From XN24 sp035514535 (GTDB lineage Bacteria; Pseudomonadota; Gammaproteobacteria; Steroidobacterales; XN24), in assembly GCA_035514535.1 (NCBI GenBank), contig DATKAZ010000048.1, positions 3,858 to 67,857 of the forward strand: 64,000 nucleotides of DNA. The letters run 5' to 3'. Under the pieces are notes generated by a model that saw only the letters and a list, made by a program, of their open reading frames with translations, did no database searches and had not been told where the DNA came from. The first letter of the stretch is position 1. Every line of letters begins with the position of its first letter. A program made the translations under genes and the position numbers. Below, one piece after another: positions 1 through 8,242 of this stretch.

Positions 1-906
1 CGAGGACTCCGGCAGGTGAAAGTTGGTCAGCAGGGCGTCGACGACCCGGAAGCGGTCGCCGGGCAGGATGAACAGTTCCGTCTCGCCCTCGTACGGCGCG
101 GGCTCGCCGCCGGCCGCCGCAGTCTCCAGGCTGCGCACCACCGTCGTGCCGACCGCCACGACCCGCCCGCCGCGCGCGCGGGTGGCCGCGATCGCCGCGC
201 AGGCGACGGCGCCGACGGTGACGCGCTCCGCGTGCAGGCGATGCTGGCGCGGGTCCTCCGTACGGACCGGCTGAAAGGTGCCGGCCCCCACGTGCAGGGT
301 CACGCTCGTAGTGGTCACCCCGCGGCGCGCCAGCCGCGCCAGCAGCTCCGCGTCGAAATGCAGGCCCGCCGTCGGCGCCGCCACGGCACCGGGCGTACGG
401 CCGTAGACCGTCTGGTAGCGTGCCCGGTCCGCTGCATCCGCGGCACGGCGGATATAGGGCGGCAGCGGCATCAGGCCGCAGGCCTCGAGCCACGGCAGCA
501 CCGGGCGGTCGAACTCCAGCTCGAACAGATCGCCGCCGCGACCGGTACGCGCCGTGACGAGCGCCTCGGCACCGCCGTCAAAATGCAGTCGCATCCCGAG
601 CGCCGGTGACCTCCGGGCCCTGAGTTGTGCCACCGCGACACGCTCGCCGGCCAACCGCTCCACCAGCAGCTCGACGCGGCCACCGCTCGGCTTGCGCCCG
701 AATGCCCGCGCCGGGATCACCCGCGTGTCGTTGAGCACGAGCAGGTCGCCGGGCTCAAGCAACGCGGGCAGGTCGCGCACGGACGCGTCGCGCCACGTCC
801 CGTCCGCGCCGTCCACGATCAGCAGGCGGCTCGCCGAGCGCTCGTCCAGGGGCACCTGGGCGATCAGCTCGTCGGGCAGCTCATAGTGGAAGTCGGCGCG
901 CCGCAT
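1..906 (-). CDS. queA: S-adenosylmethionine:tRNA ribosyltransferase-isomerase QueA (C-terminus off window)
   Basis: The protein starts MRRADFHYELPDELIAQVPL, the highly conserved N-terminus of QueA. QueA transfers and isomerises the ribosyl part of SAM onto preQ1 at the tRNA wobble base to give epoxyqueuosine in the cytosol. About 302 codons lie in the window; family members have about 340-350, so roughly the last 40-45 residues are beyond position 1. The ATG at 906 follows the PDZ-protein stop by 23 bases on the same strand, so queA may be read from the sigma-factor transcript. The first residues and continuous frame make the call secure. Confidence 0.9.
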   Translation of the reverse strand, partial: MRRADFHYELPDELIAQVPLDERSASRLLIVDGADGTWRDASVRDLPALLEPGDLLVLNDTRVIPARAFGRKPSGGRVELLVERLAGERVAVAQLRARRSPALGMRLHFDGGAEALVTARTGRGGDLFELEFDRPVLPWLEACGLMPLPPYIRRAADAADRARYQTVYGRTPGAVAAPTAGLHFDAELLARLARRGVTTTSVTLHVGAGTFQPVRTEDPRQHRLHAERVTVGAVACAAIAATRARGGRVVAVGTTVVRSLETAAAGGEPAPYEGETELFILPGDRFRVVDALLTNFHLPESS

Positions 907-929
907 GGCGCGCGCATGTTAGCACCCCT

Positions 930-1862
930 TCAACCGCCCCCAGCGCCTCCCGGAACGTCCGCCTCGAGCTGCCGACGCGTGCCCGCCCGGACGACCGTCA
1001 TCACCAGGCGCTCGCCGGGCGCATAGGAGCGCAGGATCCGCGCGACATGCGTCGGGGTCTGCGGCGTGCGGCCCGCGATGTCCACGATGACGTCACCGTC
1101 CTGCAAACCGAGCGTCGTGTCGGACGGCGCGCGCACGACCAGCACGCCTTCCTCGGCCTCGAAGTATTTGCCCAGCCCGGGAGTGAGTGTCACGAGCTCC
1201 ATGTCGCCCCAGCGATCCGCGGCCAGGTGGCGCATGAGCGCGTGTGCGCGCGGCGCGCCCGGCGCAGCGGGCCCGTGGGGCCACTCGCCGTCGAATGCGA
1301 AGACCCGCGACCATGACCACGGCCGCGCCTCGACCGTGACGGTCGCCCTGCGCCCGTCGCGCTGGTAGCCCAGCTCGATCTCGGCGCCCGGCTCGGTCTC
1401 CTGCAGGCCCTCGAGCAATATGCTCACCGGCGAGCGCTCGCCGTCCCACGCGAGCTTCGTTTCCCCGAGCGTGAGCAGCACGTCGCCGCTGCGAATCCCG
1501 GCCTCTTCGGCGGCCGAACCCGGCGTCACGCCGAGCACGCGGACGCCGTCCTCGCGCGCTTGTGCCTCGCCGACCGGCCCGATGGTGATACCGAGCATCA
1601 CCGGCCGCGGGTGCCGTGCCAGCTCCTCGAGCCGCGCCAGCGCCTGGACGCCGACGTCGCCGACGATCTGGGCGGTGAGGGCGGCGATCTCCCGCGCCGC
1701 GGCCTCGAGCCGCGCCTGGGCTTCCTCCAGTTGGGCCTCAGCGTCGTCCCGGTCGCTGCCGGACGGCACATCCTCGGCCAGGGCCGCCGACGCGGCCAGC
1801 GCGAGGGCCGCCACCAGGCTGCCGATGGTGCCGAACCGAACCAGACGTGTTTGCTTGTTCAT
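930..1862 (-). CDS. Periplasmic protein with two PDZ domains
   Basis: A 310-residue protein. Residues 1-29 form a Sec signal peptide (MNKQTRLVRF, then a hydrophobic run ending AALA). Next come a short Glu/Ala-rich coiled coil and two PDZ-like modules, the first with GVTPGSAAEEAGIRSGDVLL, the second around LGLQDGDVIVDIAGR. The trypsin-like domain of HtrA/DegP is absent, so it is not a protease of that type. It lies 47 bases downstream of the anti-sigma gene, which suggests a role in sensing or transducing envelope stress; that role is inference. I chose the ATG at 1862, nine bases after CGGGA; an ATG at 1871 is possible but has no spaced ribosome site. Confidence 0.75.
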   Translation of the reverse strand: MNKQTRLVRFGTIGSLVAALALAASAALAEDVPSGSDRDDAEAQLEEAQARLEAAAREIAALTAQIVGDVGVQALARLEELARHPRPVMLGITIGPVGEAQAREDGVRVLGVTPGSAAEEAGIRSGDVLLTLGETKLAWDGERSPVSILLEGLQETEPGAEIELGYQRDGRRATVTVEARPWSWSRVFAFDGEWPHGPAAPGAPRAHALMRHLAADRWGDMELVTLTPGLGKYFEAEEGVLVVRAPSDTTLGLQDGDVIVDIAGRTPQTPTHVARILRSYAPGERLVMTVVRAGTRRQLEADVPGGAGGG

Positions 1863-1909
1863 ATGCGTCATTCCCGTGTGCGTTGATCGTTGCGGTGCGC
1901 CGGCGGCGT

Positions 1910-2542
1910 TCAGCGCGCTTCCGTGAGCTGCGAATACCTGACCTGCATCAGCGTGTCCATCAACCTCACGCGCTGTTGCCACAGCACCCGCTCCTGCGCG
2001 GGAGCGAGGCGCGGGTCGTTGAGCGACAGGTCGACTTCGACGAGACGATCCTGCAGGTCCGCGATCGTCAGCGCCGTGCTGGCGCGCGTGACCTGGGGTG
2101 CCGCGGGCAGCGCCCGCAGGGCAGCCTCCAGCCGGCGCGAGGTTTCCAGCAGTTCGGCGCGCGACGTCCCGTTGACCGAGCTCGCAGGCGCGGGGGTCGC
2201 GGCGATCAGGTCGGTCGTCGTACCGCGCGCCGGTCCTTCGTCGGGCCGCTGCGTCGTGGCGACCACCAGTGCGACTCCAAGCAAGAGGCTCGCGGCCATG
2301 CCCACCCACAAGAGCCGGCCACGCTTCGGTCCCGGCGGCCTGGCGACGGCCTCGACGGCCACCACCCGCCACAGGTCGCGCGGCGGATCCATTTCCGGGA
2401 GGTCCCGCAGCCGCGTGCGCAGCCGGGCGAGGGCCCGCAACTCGCGGCTGCAGGCCTCGCACCCGGCCACGTGGGCCGCCGGGCCGGCCTCCACCGGCTG
2501 CCCGTCCCGCAGGCTCAACAGCTGTTCGGTTGTCGCGTGCAT
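1910..2542 (-). CDS. Membrane anti-sigma factor with ZAS-like zinc motif
   Basis: A 210-residue protein. The N-terminal cytosolic part carries HVAGCEAC (residues 24-31), the His-x3-Cys-x2-Cys motif of zinc-binding anti-sigma domains. One membrane helix follows (LLWVGMAASLLLGVALVVA, about residues 78-96), then a periplasmic tail with coiled-coil character. The start overlaps the end of the sigma gene by 28 bases, the usual arrangement of an ECF sigma factor with its inhibitor. It should hold that sigma factor at the membrane until a signal arrives. The signal cannot be told from the sequence. Confidence 0.8.
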   Translation of the reverse strand: MHATTEQLLSLRDGQPVEAGPAAHVAGCEACSRELRALARLRTRLRDLPEMDPPRDLWRVVAVEAVARPPGPKRGRLLWVGMAASLLLGVALVVATTQRPDEGPARGTTTDLIAATPAPASSVNGTSRAELLETSRRLEAALRALPAAPQVTRASTALTIADLQDRLVEVDLSLNDPRLAPAQERVLWQQRVRLMDTLMQVRYSQLTEAR

Positions 2543-3120
2543 GCGCTCACCTCGTCGTGCTCTGGCCCCAGATACGCGCGCAGTTGCTCGTGCGCGCGTG
2601 ACAACCGGGACTTGGAAAAACTGACCGTCTTGCCCATCAGCGCCGCGATCTCCTGGTGGTTGTAGCCTTCCACGTCATACAGCCAGACCACGGCGCGGGC
2701 CGTCGGCGACAGCGTGTCCAGTGCCTGCGCCAGGCGTTCGCGGTCCTCGATCCGGGCCGCCGGGTCGTCGCAGCCGGCCGGCTCCCAGGCCGGCTCGTCG
2801 GCCCCGTCGTCGGGCACGAGGCTGCGGGACTTGCGGTGCCAGGCGCTGCGCAGGTAGGTCAGCGCCTTGTTGGTGGCGATGCGCTTCACCCAGCCGCCGA
2901 ACGCGGCGTCGTCGCGAAATTCCGCGACATGGCGAATGACCTCGATGCAGGTGTCCTGCAGGACCTCCTCGGCGATCGCCGTGTCCGCCAGAATGCGCAC
3001 CGCCAGCGTGTAGACGGGCTTGCCGTAGCCGGCGTACAGCACCTCGTGCGCCTTCATGTCGCCGCGGCGCGCCCGCGCCAGGATCGCCGGGTCCGGCCTG
3101 CAGTCCGCGAATCCCGCCAC
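2515..3120 (-). CDS. ECF (sigma-70 family) RNA polymerase sigma factor
   Basis: A 201-residue cytosolic protein with region 2 (AIAEEVLQDTCIEVIRHVAEF, FGGWVKRIATNKALTYLR) and region 4 (LDTLSPTARAVVWLYDVEGY, NHQEIAALMGKTVSFSKSRL), joined by an acidic linker, as in group 4 sigma factors. It starts at a GTG (3120) preceded by GGAGG at proper spacing. The paired anti-sigma gene overlaps its 3' end. It probably drives its own operon (sigma, anti-sigma, PDZ protein, perhaps queA) and envelope genes elsewhere; targets are not visible here. Confidence 0.92.
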   Translation of the reverse strand: MAGFADCRPDPAILARARRGDMKAHEVLYAGYGKPVYTLAVRILADTAIAEEVLQDTCIEVIRHVAEFRDDAAFGGWVKRIATNKALTYLRSAWHRKSRSLVPDDGADEPAWEPAGCDDPAARIEDRERLAQALDTLSPTARAVVWLYDVEGYNHQEIAALMGKTVSFSKSRLSRAHEQLRAYLGPEHDEVSACTRQPNSC

Positions 3121-3246
3121 GCCCCCTCCTTGCCCGTTGAACTTACTGCTATGGATGCCGCAGCCCGCCCGCGGGTCGCAATGTCGCCGCCCGCATCCCG
3201 ATGGTAAGCTTCGCCGCTGCGGGGCGGCACGGTGTCCCCGCGCACG

Positions 3247-3333
3247 GCCCGGGTGGCGGAACTGGTAGACGCAGCGGACTCAAAATCCGCCGATGGCAAC
3301 ATCGTGCGAGTTCGACTCTCGCCCCGGGCACCA
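3247..3333 (+). tRNA. tRNA-Leu, anticodon CAA
   Basis: An 87-base cloverleaf. The acceptor arm GCCCGGG (3247-3253) pairs with CCCGGGC (3323-3329), then A and an encoded CCA (3331-3333). The anticodon stem GCGGA/TCCGC encloses CTCAAAA, giving anticodon CAA, which reads the UUG leucine codon. The T arm is GCGAG-TTCGACT-CTCGC. The long variable arm fits a class II (leucine) tRNA. Confidence 0.96.
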
Positions 3334-3355
3334 GCCGATCTCAGACCCAGGTCCA

Positions 3356-3898
3356 ATGAACTTCTGCACCGCATGCGGCCATCGTCTCGAGTTGCGCGTT
3401 CCGGAGGGCGACAGCTTCCTGCGGCACGTCTGCACGTCGTGTGGCAAGGTGCATTATGTCAACCCGCTGGTCGTCGTGGGCTGCGTGCCCGAGTCCGGCA
3501 GCAGGATCCTGTTGTGCCGGCGGGCCATCGAGCCGCGCAGCGGTTACTGGACGATCCCGGCGGGCTTCATGGAAAACGGCGAGACCCTCGTGGAGGGCGC
3601 CGCGCGCGAGACCATGGAGGAAGCCATGGCTCGCGTGGAAATGCACGACTTGTTCGCCGTCGTGGATGTCGTGCACGCTCGCCAGGTACACATGATGTAC
3701 CGGGCGACGCTGCTCGACGGCGGTTACGGCGCCGGCGCGGAGAGCCTGGAGGTGGCGCTGTTCGAGCCCGCGGACATCCCCTGGGACGAGATCGCGTTCA
3801 AGTCGGTGCATTTCGCCCTGGAGAAGTTTCTGGAAGATCGCGCCGCCGGCGTAAAGCGATTGCACACGATCGCGCTGAATCGCCCCGGCTCCCCTTGA
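3356..3898 (+). CDS. Nudix hydrolase with N-terminal zinc ribbon
   Basis: A 180-residue cytosolic enzyme. A four-cysteine zinc ribbon (CTAC near residue 4, CTSC near 28) precedes the Nudix fold. The Nudix box reads G-FMENG-E-TLVEGAA-RETMEEAMA, matching Gx5Ex7REuxEExGu except that the usual Gly near the end is Met. Family members cleave nucleoside diphosphates linked to another group (NADH, ADP-ribose, dinucleotides); the substrate is not clear. I used the ATG at 3356, because the longer open frame begins inside the tRNA. Confidence 0.88.
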   Translation: MNFCTACGHRLELRVPEGDSFLRHVCTSCGKVHYVNPLVVVGCVPESGSRILLCRRAIEPRSGYWTIPAGFMENGETLVEGAARETMEEAMARVEMHDLFAVVDVVHARQVHMMYRATLLDGGYGAGAESLEVALFEPADIPWDEIAFKSVHFALEKFLEDRAAGVKRLHTIALNRPGSP

Positions 3899-3984
3899 GT
3901 GCCGCTGCGCGCCCTGTGGCACAATAGCGCGTCGTCGGCGGCCGCCCGGTCGCCCGCGCAACCCAAGCCGGAGTCACGCTCGCC

Positions 3985-4308
3985 ATGACATTCGTCGTCA
4001 CCGACAACTGCATCAAATGCAAGTACATGGACTGTGTCGAGGTCTGCCCGGTGGACTGCTTCCACGAGGGTCCCAACTTCCTCGTCATCGACCCCGAAGA
4101 ATGTATCGACTGCACGCTGTGCGAGCCCGAGTGCCCGGTCGAGGCGATTTTTTCCGAAGAGGACCTGCCTGCCGACCAGGTGCATTACCTGGAGATCAAC
4201 AAGGACCTCTCGGCCGAGTGGCCGGTGATCACGGAGAAAGGCGAGCCGCCCGCCGATGCCGCCGAGTGGGAAGGCAAGCCGGACAAGCTGAAGTACCTCG
4301 AGCGCTGA
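3985..4308 (+). CDS. fdxA: 7Fe ferredoxin (3Fe-4S/4Fe-4S), FdxA type
   Basis: A 107-residue cytosolic electron carrier. The first cluster region has CIKCKYMDCVEVCPVDC and the second CIDCTLCEPECP, the pattern of proteobacterial seven-iron ferredoxins, which bind one 3Fe-4S and one 4Fe-4S cluster. The C-terminal extension of about 40 residues (DLSAEWPVITEKGEPPADA) is also typical. It stands alone between the Nudix gene and convergent dsbC. A -10-like CACAATAG about 65 bases upstream could be its promoter. Redox partners are not identifiable here. Confidence 0.95.
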   Translation: MTFVVTDNCIKCKYMDCVEVCPVDCFHEGPNFLVIDPEECIDCTLCEPECPVEAIFSEEDLPADQVHYLEINKDLSAEWPVITEKGEPPADAAEWEGKPDKLKYLER

Positions 4309-4326
4309 GGCGCCGCTGACGGGCCT

Positions 4327-5061
4327 TCAGCGGGCCTCGTGGGAGGCCAGCCAGGCCGCAAGCTGCGCCGGCGGCAGGTAACCCGAGTGGAACGTGCCGT
4401 CCTCGGACAGCAGGCCGGGGGTCCCCTGGACGCCCAGCTCGCGACCTAGCCGGAAATGTTCGGCCACCGGCGTGTCCTCGCACGGCTCGGTCGCCTCGAT
4501 CTCCTCGCCCAGCTTGGCGCGCGTCATGGCCGCGTTGCGATCGGCGGAGCACCACACGGCGTCGGCCTTCGCCCAGCTCTCCGAGCCGGGCCCGGCGAGC
4601 GGCAGGAAGACGTAGCGCACCTTGATGCCGAGTTCGTTGTACGCCTCGATTTCCCGGTGCAGCCGGCGGCAGTAGCCGCAGTCCACGTCGGTGAACACCG
4701 TGACGGTGTGCTTCGGCTGTGCGGGAGAGAATACGACCATGCGGCTCTCGTCGAGGCCGTTCTCGAGCGCCTCCGCGAAGCGGCTCGCCATCGCCACATC
4801 CAGTTCCGCGACGCGGTCGGCCGTGAGGTTGCGGCTCTCCGTCAGGTCGATGATGTCGCCCCGCAGGAGATAGCGGCCGTCCTCGCTCACGTAGACCACC
4901 TGCCGGCCCACCGACACTTCCCAGACCCCCGCAATCGGTGTCGCCCGGATCTGCTCGGCCTCGATACCCGGCAGGCGTGCCGCGAGCGTCTCTTCGACCG
5001 AGGCGCCTGCGGCGGCGGGAAGCAATGCGACCAACGAGGCCGCGGCAATCAATGGGGTCAT
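4327..5061 (-). CDS. dsbC: Periplasmic thiol:disulfide isomerase DsbC
   Basis: A 244-residue protein. Residues 1-20 form a Sec signal peptide. An N-terminal dimerisation domain (to about residue 75) is followed by a thioredoxin domain with the active site CGYC (128-131) and the cis-Pro loop QGTPGL. DsbC corrects wrong disulfide bonds in the periplasm and is kept reduced by DsbD. An extra pair of cysteines (WCSADR, EPCEDT) matches the structural disulfide of the family. The ATG at 5061 has AGGAG upstream. It converges with fdxA, 18 bases apart. Confidence 0.93.
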   Translation of the reverse strand: MTPLIAAASLVALLPAAAGASVEETLAARLPGIEAEQIRATPIAGVWEVSVGRQVVYVSEDGRYLLRGDIIDLTESRNLTADRVAELDVAMASRFAEALENGLDESRMVVFSPAQPKHTVTVFTDVDCGYCRRLHREIEAYNELGIKVRYVFLPLAGPGSESWAKADAVWCSADRNAAMTRAKLGEEIEATEPCEDTPVAEHFRLGRELGVQGTPGLLSEDGTFHSGYLPPAQLAAWLASHEAR

Positions 5062-5180
5062 CGTGGCTCCTGGATAAGACCAACCGGGGACATGCGATCA
5101 GACCGGGCGCGGGGGGCAAAGGTTCAGCCGCGGCCCGCCGTGACTGCGGATTCTAGCCGATCGTCCCGCGCCGGCGCCTG

Positions 5181-6131
5181 TCAGCCGCGCGGATGATGCC
5201 GCGCGTGCAGTTCCCGCAGGCGCTCGCGGGCGACGTGCGTATAGATCTGCGTCGTGGACAGGTCGCTGTGCCCCAGCAGCATCTGCACCACGCGCAGGTC
5301 CGCGCCATGATTCAGCAGGTGGGTGGCGAAAGCATGCCGCAGCGTGTGCGGCGACAGCGCCTGGCTGATCCCCGCACGCTCCGTGTAACGCTTGATGATG
5401 TGCCAGAAGGCCTGGCGGGTCATGCGGTCGCCGCGCCGCGTCGGAAACACGTATTCGGTCTGTTTCTCGAGCAGGATTTCTTCGCGAGGCCCGGCGATGA
5501 ACAGCTGTAGCCACTCGAGGGACTCTTCGCCGAGCGGGATCAGCCGTTCCCGGCCGCCCTTGCCCGTCACCCTGACAACGCCCTGGTTCAGGTTGACCTG
5601 CGCGAGCCTGAGGCTGACGAGTTCGGTGACCCGCAGTCCGGTAGCGTACAGTACCTCGAGCATCGTCCGGTCCCGGTGCCCGAGTGCTTCCGTCGTGTCC
5701 GGCGCATCGAGCAGCGATTCCACTTCGTCCTCGCTCAGCGATTTCGGCAGCGGCCGGCCGATCTTGGGCATCGAGATCCGGGCCGTGGGGTCCTCCCCCG
5801 TACCGCGCTCGCGCAGCAGCCAGCGAAAGAAACGGCGAAAGCTGGACAACTGCCTTGCCGAGGATCGCGGCCGCGCGCCGCCTTCGACGCGCTCGGCAAT
5901 GAAGCTCAGGACATCGCCGCGCGCGGCCTCGGTGATCGGGCGGCCTTCCCTGGCGACCCAGCGCGCCAGCGCCATGAGATCCGTGCGGTAGGCCGACAGG
6001 GTATTCTTCGACAAGCCACGTTCCATCCAGGCTGCGTCGAGGAACCGGTCGATCGCCTGCTCGGAGGCCTCGAGGTAAACATCGTTGCCTCGCGCGCCGC
6101 GTCCACTGCCGTTGGTTGATTTTGGCCCCAT
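5181..6131 (-). CDS. xerD: Site-specific tyrosine recombinase XerD
   Basis: With the ATG at 6131 the protein has 316 residues; XerD is usually about 298. The N-terminal SAM-like domain (AIDRFLDAAWMERGLSKNTL) precedes the catalytic domain with ATGLRVTEL (Arg), GKGGRERLIPLG (Lys), HTLRHAFATHLLNHG (His-x2-Arg), LLGHSDLSTTQIYTHV (His and the Tyr nucleophile). With XerC it resolves chromosome dimers at dif during division. A GTG start at 6182 would add 17 residues; neither start has a good ribosome site. No integron or phage genes are adjacent, so this is the housekeeping recombinase, and dsbC follows as in many proteobacteria. Confidence 0.93.
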   Translation of the reverse strand: MGPKSTNGSGRGARGNDVYLEASEQAIDRFLDAAWMERGLSKNTLSAYRTDLMALARWVAREGRPITEAARGDVLSFIAERVEGGARPRSSARQLSSFRRFFRWLLRERGTGEDPTARISMPKIGRPLPKSLSEDEVESLLDAPDTTEALGHRDRTMLEVLYATGLRVTELVSLRLAQVNLNQGVVRVTGKGGRERLIPLGEESLEWLQLFIAGPREEILLEKQTEYVFPTRRGDRMTRQAFWHIIKRYTERAGISQALSPHTLRHAFATHLLNHGADLRVVQMLLGHSDLSTTQIYTHVARERLRELHARHHPRG

Positions 6132-6255
6132 CGTCTCCGCTTCGATGCCTGCGGGCCGGGATTCGGCCGCAGGCTCAATCACCCGGGATCATTCTCGGGG
6201 CACGCCGATGGCGGCGATGCGACGACCGTCACACATCCTGGCGTGATTAACATAA

Positions 6256-6271
6256 CGTGAAGCGGATCACA
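6256..6271 (-). promoter_or_regulatory. CRP/Vfr-like binding site upstream of xerD
   Basis: Read on the minus strand the site is TGTGATCCGCTTCACG, which matches TGTGA-N6-TCACA at nine of the ten fixed bases. It lies between the TPR gene and xerD, 74 to 125 bases before the xerD start depending on which start is used. I found no convincing -10 at the classic spacing, so this is a sequence match only. Confidence 0.4.
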
Positions 6272-6304
6272 TAATCCACGGGGCTGCAGGCTCGTATAAG
6301 GCCC

Positions 6305-6326
6305 AGGGCCTGTTGACACCTGGCCG
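6305..6326. repeat. 22-bp dispersed repeat, copy 1
   Basis: The 22 bases here match 20 of the 22 bases at 51343-51364. Both begin AGGGCCTGTT and end TGGCCG; they differ at one base after TGTT and one before TGG. The core TGTTSACA with flanking GGCC is partly palindromic. Both copies touch the end of a gene: here the stop of the TPR gene at 6327. Function unknown. Confidence 0.5.
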
Positions 6327-7616
6327 CTAGCGCCCAGGGCGCAGCCCGGCGACCCGGATCTTGTCCTCGACGAAGCGCTGCCACTCGCGCGCCTGGCGGC
6401 GGGTGTCAGGATCGAAGTCCTGCGCCTGCCGGAACGCCTGGCGGGATTCTTCCAGCCGCTCGAGCTCCAGCAGCGCGATGCCCCGCAGCAGCCATGCGTT
6501 ACCCGGCTCGCTCACGCCACCGAGCTCGAGGGCCCGGTCGACGGCCTCCAGGGCCGCCTGCCACTGGTTCTGTTCCATTCTCATCCGGGCCTTGCGCATG
6601 TACAGGTTGCCGTCGCGACTGAGCGGCGCCAGGCGATCGATCACTCCGGCCGCGAGATCGAACTCGCGGGCGGCGACCCAGGCCTCCAGCAGCAACTCGA
6701 GAGTGGCCCGATCCGCCTCTACCCGGCTAGCGTCGAGCGCCCGGTCGAGGATCCGCCCGGCCTGGTAGGGAAGGCCGACGTACATGTTCATCCGCACGAG
6801 GTTGAGGAGCTTCTCCTGCCCGGTGAAGAGTCCGCCGTTGTAGGCGGCGGTCAACGCCGCGAGGGCCTCCATGTCCTGGTTCAGCTGCTGGTGAACTCCG
6901 GCCATCATCTCCCAGTAACGCAAGCGGTCGGGCCAGCGCGCGACCATCCGGTTCAGCACATCCAATGCCCCGGCATGGTCGTCGAGCTCGAACAGGATCG
7001 CCAGCTCCAGCTGCAGCCAGCTCTCGCGCGGTTCGTCGCCGGCGCGCTCGAGCGCGCCGCGCACCCAGGACAGCGCCTCGCGGTGGCGGCCGAGCTGGAC
7101 CAGGGCCTGGCCCATCATGATGCGGTCCTCGGCAGACGCGTCCTGCTGGTAGACGAAATACCGGCTCATTACGTCGACGGACTGCTGCCATCGCTCCAGC
7201 GACGCGTACAGCTGGGCGAGCGAGCGCAGCATGTTGAAGTGCGCGTCGTTCGGTAGCGCGTCCAGCGCGACGGCGCGCTCGAAGCGCGGCAGGGCCTCCG
7301 TCGGCCGCCCCAGCGCGACCAGCGCGTAGCCGGCGAGCTGCTCGCCCATGGCCCGCTCGTAGTCGTTGAGGTCGGCCCTGAGATAGGACTCCGCCATGGC
7401 CAGGGCGTCGGCATGCCGCCCGTCGCCGTACAACGCCGTGATCTGTTCGAAGCGCCGGTAGGCATGCTCGCTCATCATCAGGCCGGGCTCGCTCCGCCGG
7501 ACGTCGGTCTCTGCGGCCTCCTGCGCCGCACCCGGCGCGGCGAAGCAGAGCAGGAGAAGGCCGGCGCATCGCACCAGGAGCTTCACCGGCCGTAGTTGGG
7601 TGCGGTGCGCTTTCAT
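6327..7616 (-). CDS. Tetratricopeptide-repeat protein of the TonB2-type operon
   Basis: A 429-residue protein. A signal peptide (to about residue 31, LLLLCFAAPGAAQ) is followed by about ten helical TPR-like repeats (for example ALPRFERAVALDALPNDAHF and ALEAVDRALELGG). It is therefore a periplasmic helical scaffold. Its ATG overlaps the tonB stop by four bases (ATGA). TPR proteins at this place in TonB2-type operons are common; their role is not settled, perhaps guiding TonB or a receptor. It is the last gene of the unit; xerD follows after about 190 bases. Confidence 0.75.
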   Translation of the reverse strand: MKAHRTQLRPVKLLVRCAGLLLLCFAAPGAAQEAAETDVRRSEPGLMMSEHAYRRFEQITALYGDGRHADALAMAESYLRADLNDYERAMGEQLAGYALVALGRPTEALPRFERAVALDALPNDAHFNMLRSLAQLYASLERWQQSVDVMSRYFVYQQDASAEDRIMMGQALVQLGRHREALSWVRGALERAGDEPRESWLQLELAILFELDDHAGALDVLNRMVARWPDRLRYWEMMAGVHQQLNQDMEALAALTAAYNGGLFTGQEKLLNLVRMNMYVGLPYQAGRILDRALDASRVEADRATLELLLEAWVAAREFDLAAGVIDRLAPLSRDGNLYMRKARMRMEQNQWQAALEAVDRALELGGVSEPGNAWLLRGIALLELERLEESRQAFRQAQDFDPDTRRQAREWQRFVEDKIRVAGLRPGR

Positions 7617-8242
7617 GGCCGCTGCGCGTCGATCTTGAACTCGATGATCTGCTCGGCCTGGCGCGCCACCGCCTGGCCGTCCACGATGCGCGGCCGGAAC
7701 TTCCAGCGCAGGATGGCGCGCATGGCCTCGCGATTGAACACGCGCGGCGGCTCGGCGGCGATCACCCGCGGGTCGGCGACCGAACCGTCCGGGTTGATGG
7801 TGAAGCTCAGCCGCACCCAGCCCTCGATATTGCGCAGCAGCGCGTCACGCGGATACTGCGGCTCGACGCGCACGATGGGGATCACCTCGGAATCGGCGCC
7901 GACGTCGCCCGGCTGCCACGCGGTGGCGACGACCGGCCCGCCGGTGAGGCCGATCACGATGTCGGGCGTCTCGATGTCGAGGACCTGCCTGGCGACCTCC
8001 TGTCGCGCCGTGGTCTCGAGCCTGGGTGGAGGCGGCGGCTCGTCCGGCGGCGGCGGTTCTTGCGGCAGCCGGCGGGTGCGCGTCTGCACGACTTCCTCGG
8101 GCCGGATGCGGACGAAGTCCACCACCTCGCCCGCATCGGCATCGTGCCGGAAGCCGTCCTGACCGCCCACCAGCGCCTGCATGACAAGGAACAGCAGCAA
8201 CGCCATGCAGGTGCCGCCGGCCACCGCGAGCAGCAGGCGCAT
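7613..8242 (-). CDS. tonB: TonB family energy-transducing protein
   Basis: A 209-residue protein. It has an N-terminal signal anchor (MRLLLAVAGGTCMALLLFLV), a short proline-rich stretch (EPPPPDEPPPPP, about residues 63-74) and the C-terminal TonB domain (YPRDALLRNIEGWVRLSFTI; FNREAMRAILRWKF). It spans the periplasm and passes proton-motive energy from ExbB/ExbD to outer-membrane receptors. The proline spacer is shorter than in E. coli TonB, as in TonB2-type proteins. Its ATG overlaps the upstream exbD stop by one base, so the two are translated together. Confidence 0.9.
   Translation of the reverse strand: MRLLLAVAGGTCMALLLFLVMQALVGGQDGFRHDADAGEVVDFVRIRPEEVVQTRTRRLPQEPPPPDEPPPPPRLETTARQEVARQVLDIETPDIVIGLTGGPVVATAWQPGDVGADSEVIPIVRVEPQYPRDALLRNIEGWVRLSFTINPDGSVADPRVIAAEPPRVFNREAMRAILRWKFRPRIVDGQAVARQAEQIIEFKIDAQRP

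Noticed and set aside
3293..3355. Upstream extension of the Nudix frame
   Set aside because: It starts inside the tRNA-Leu gene, and the zinc ribbon begins right after the ATG at 3356.
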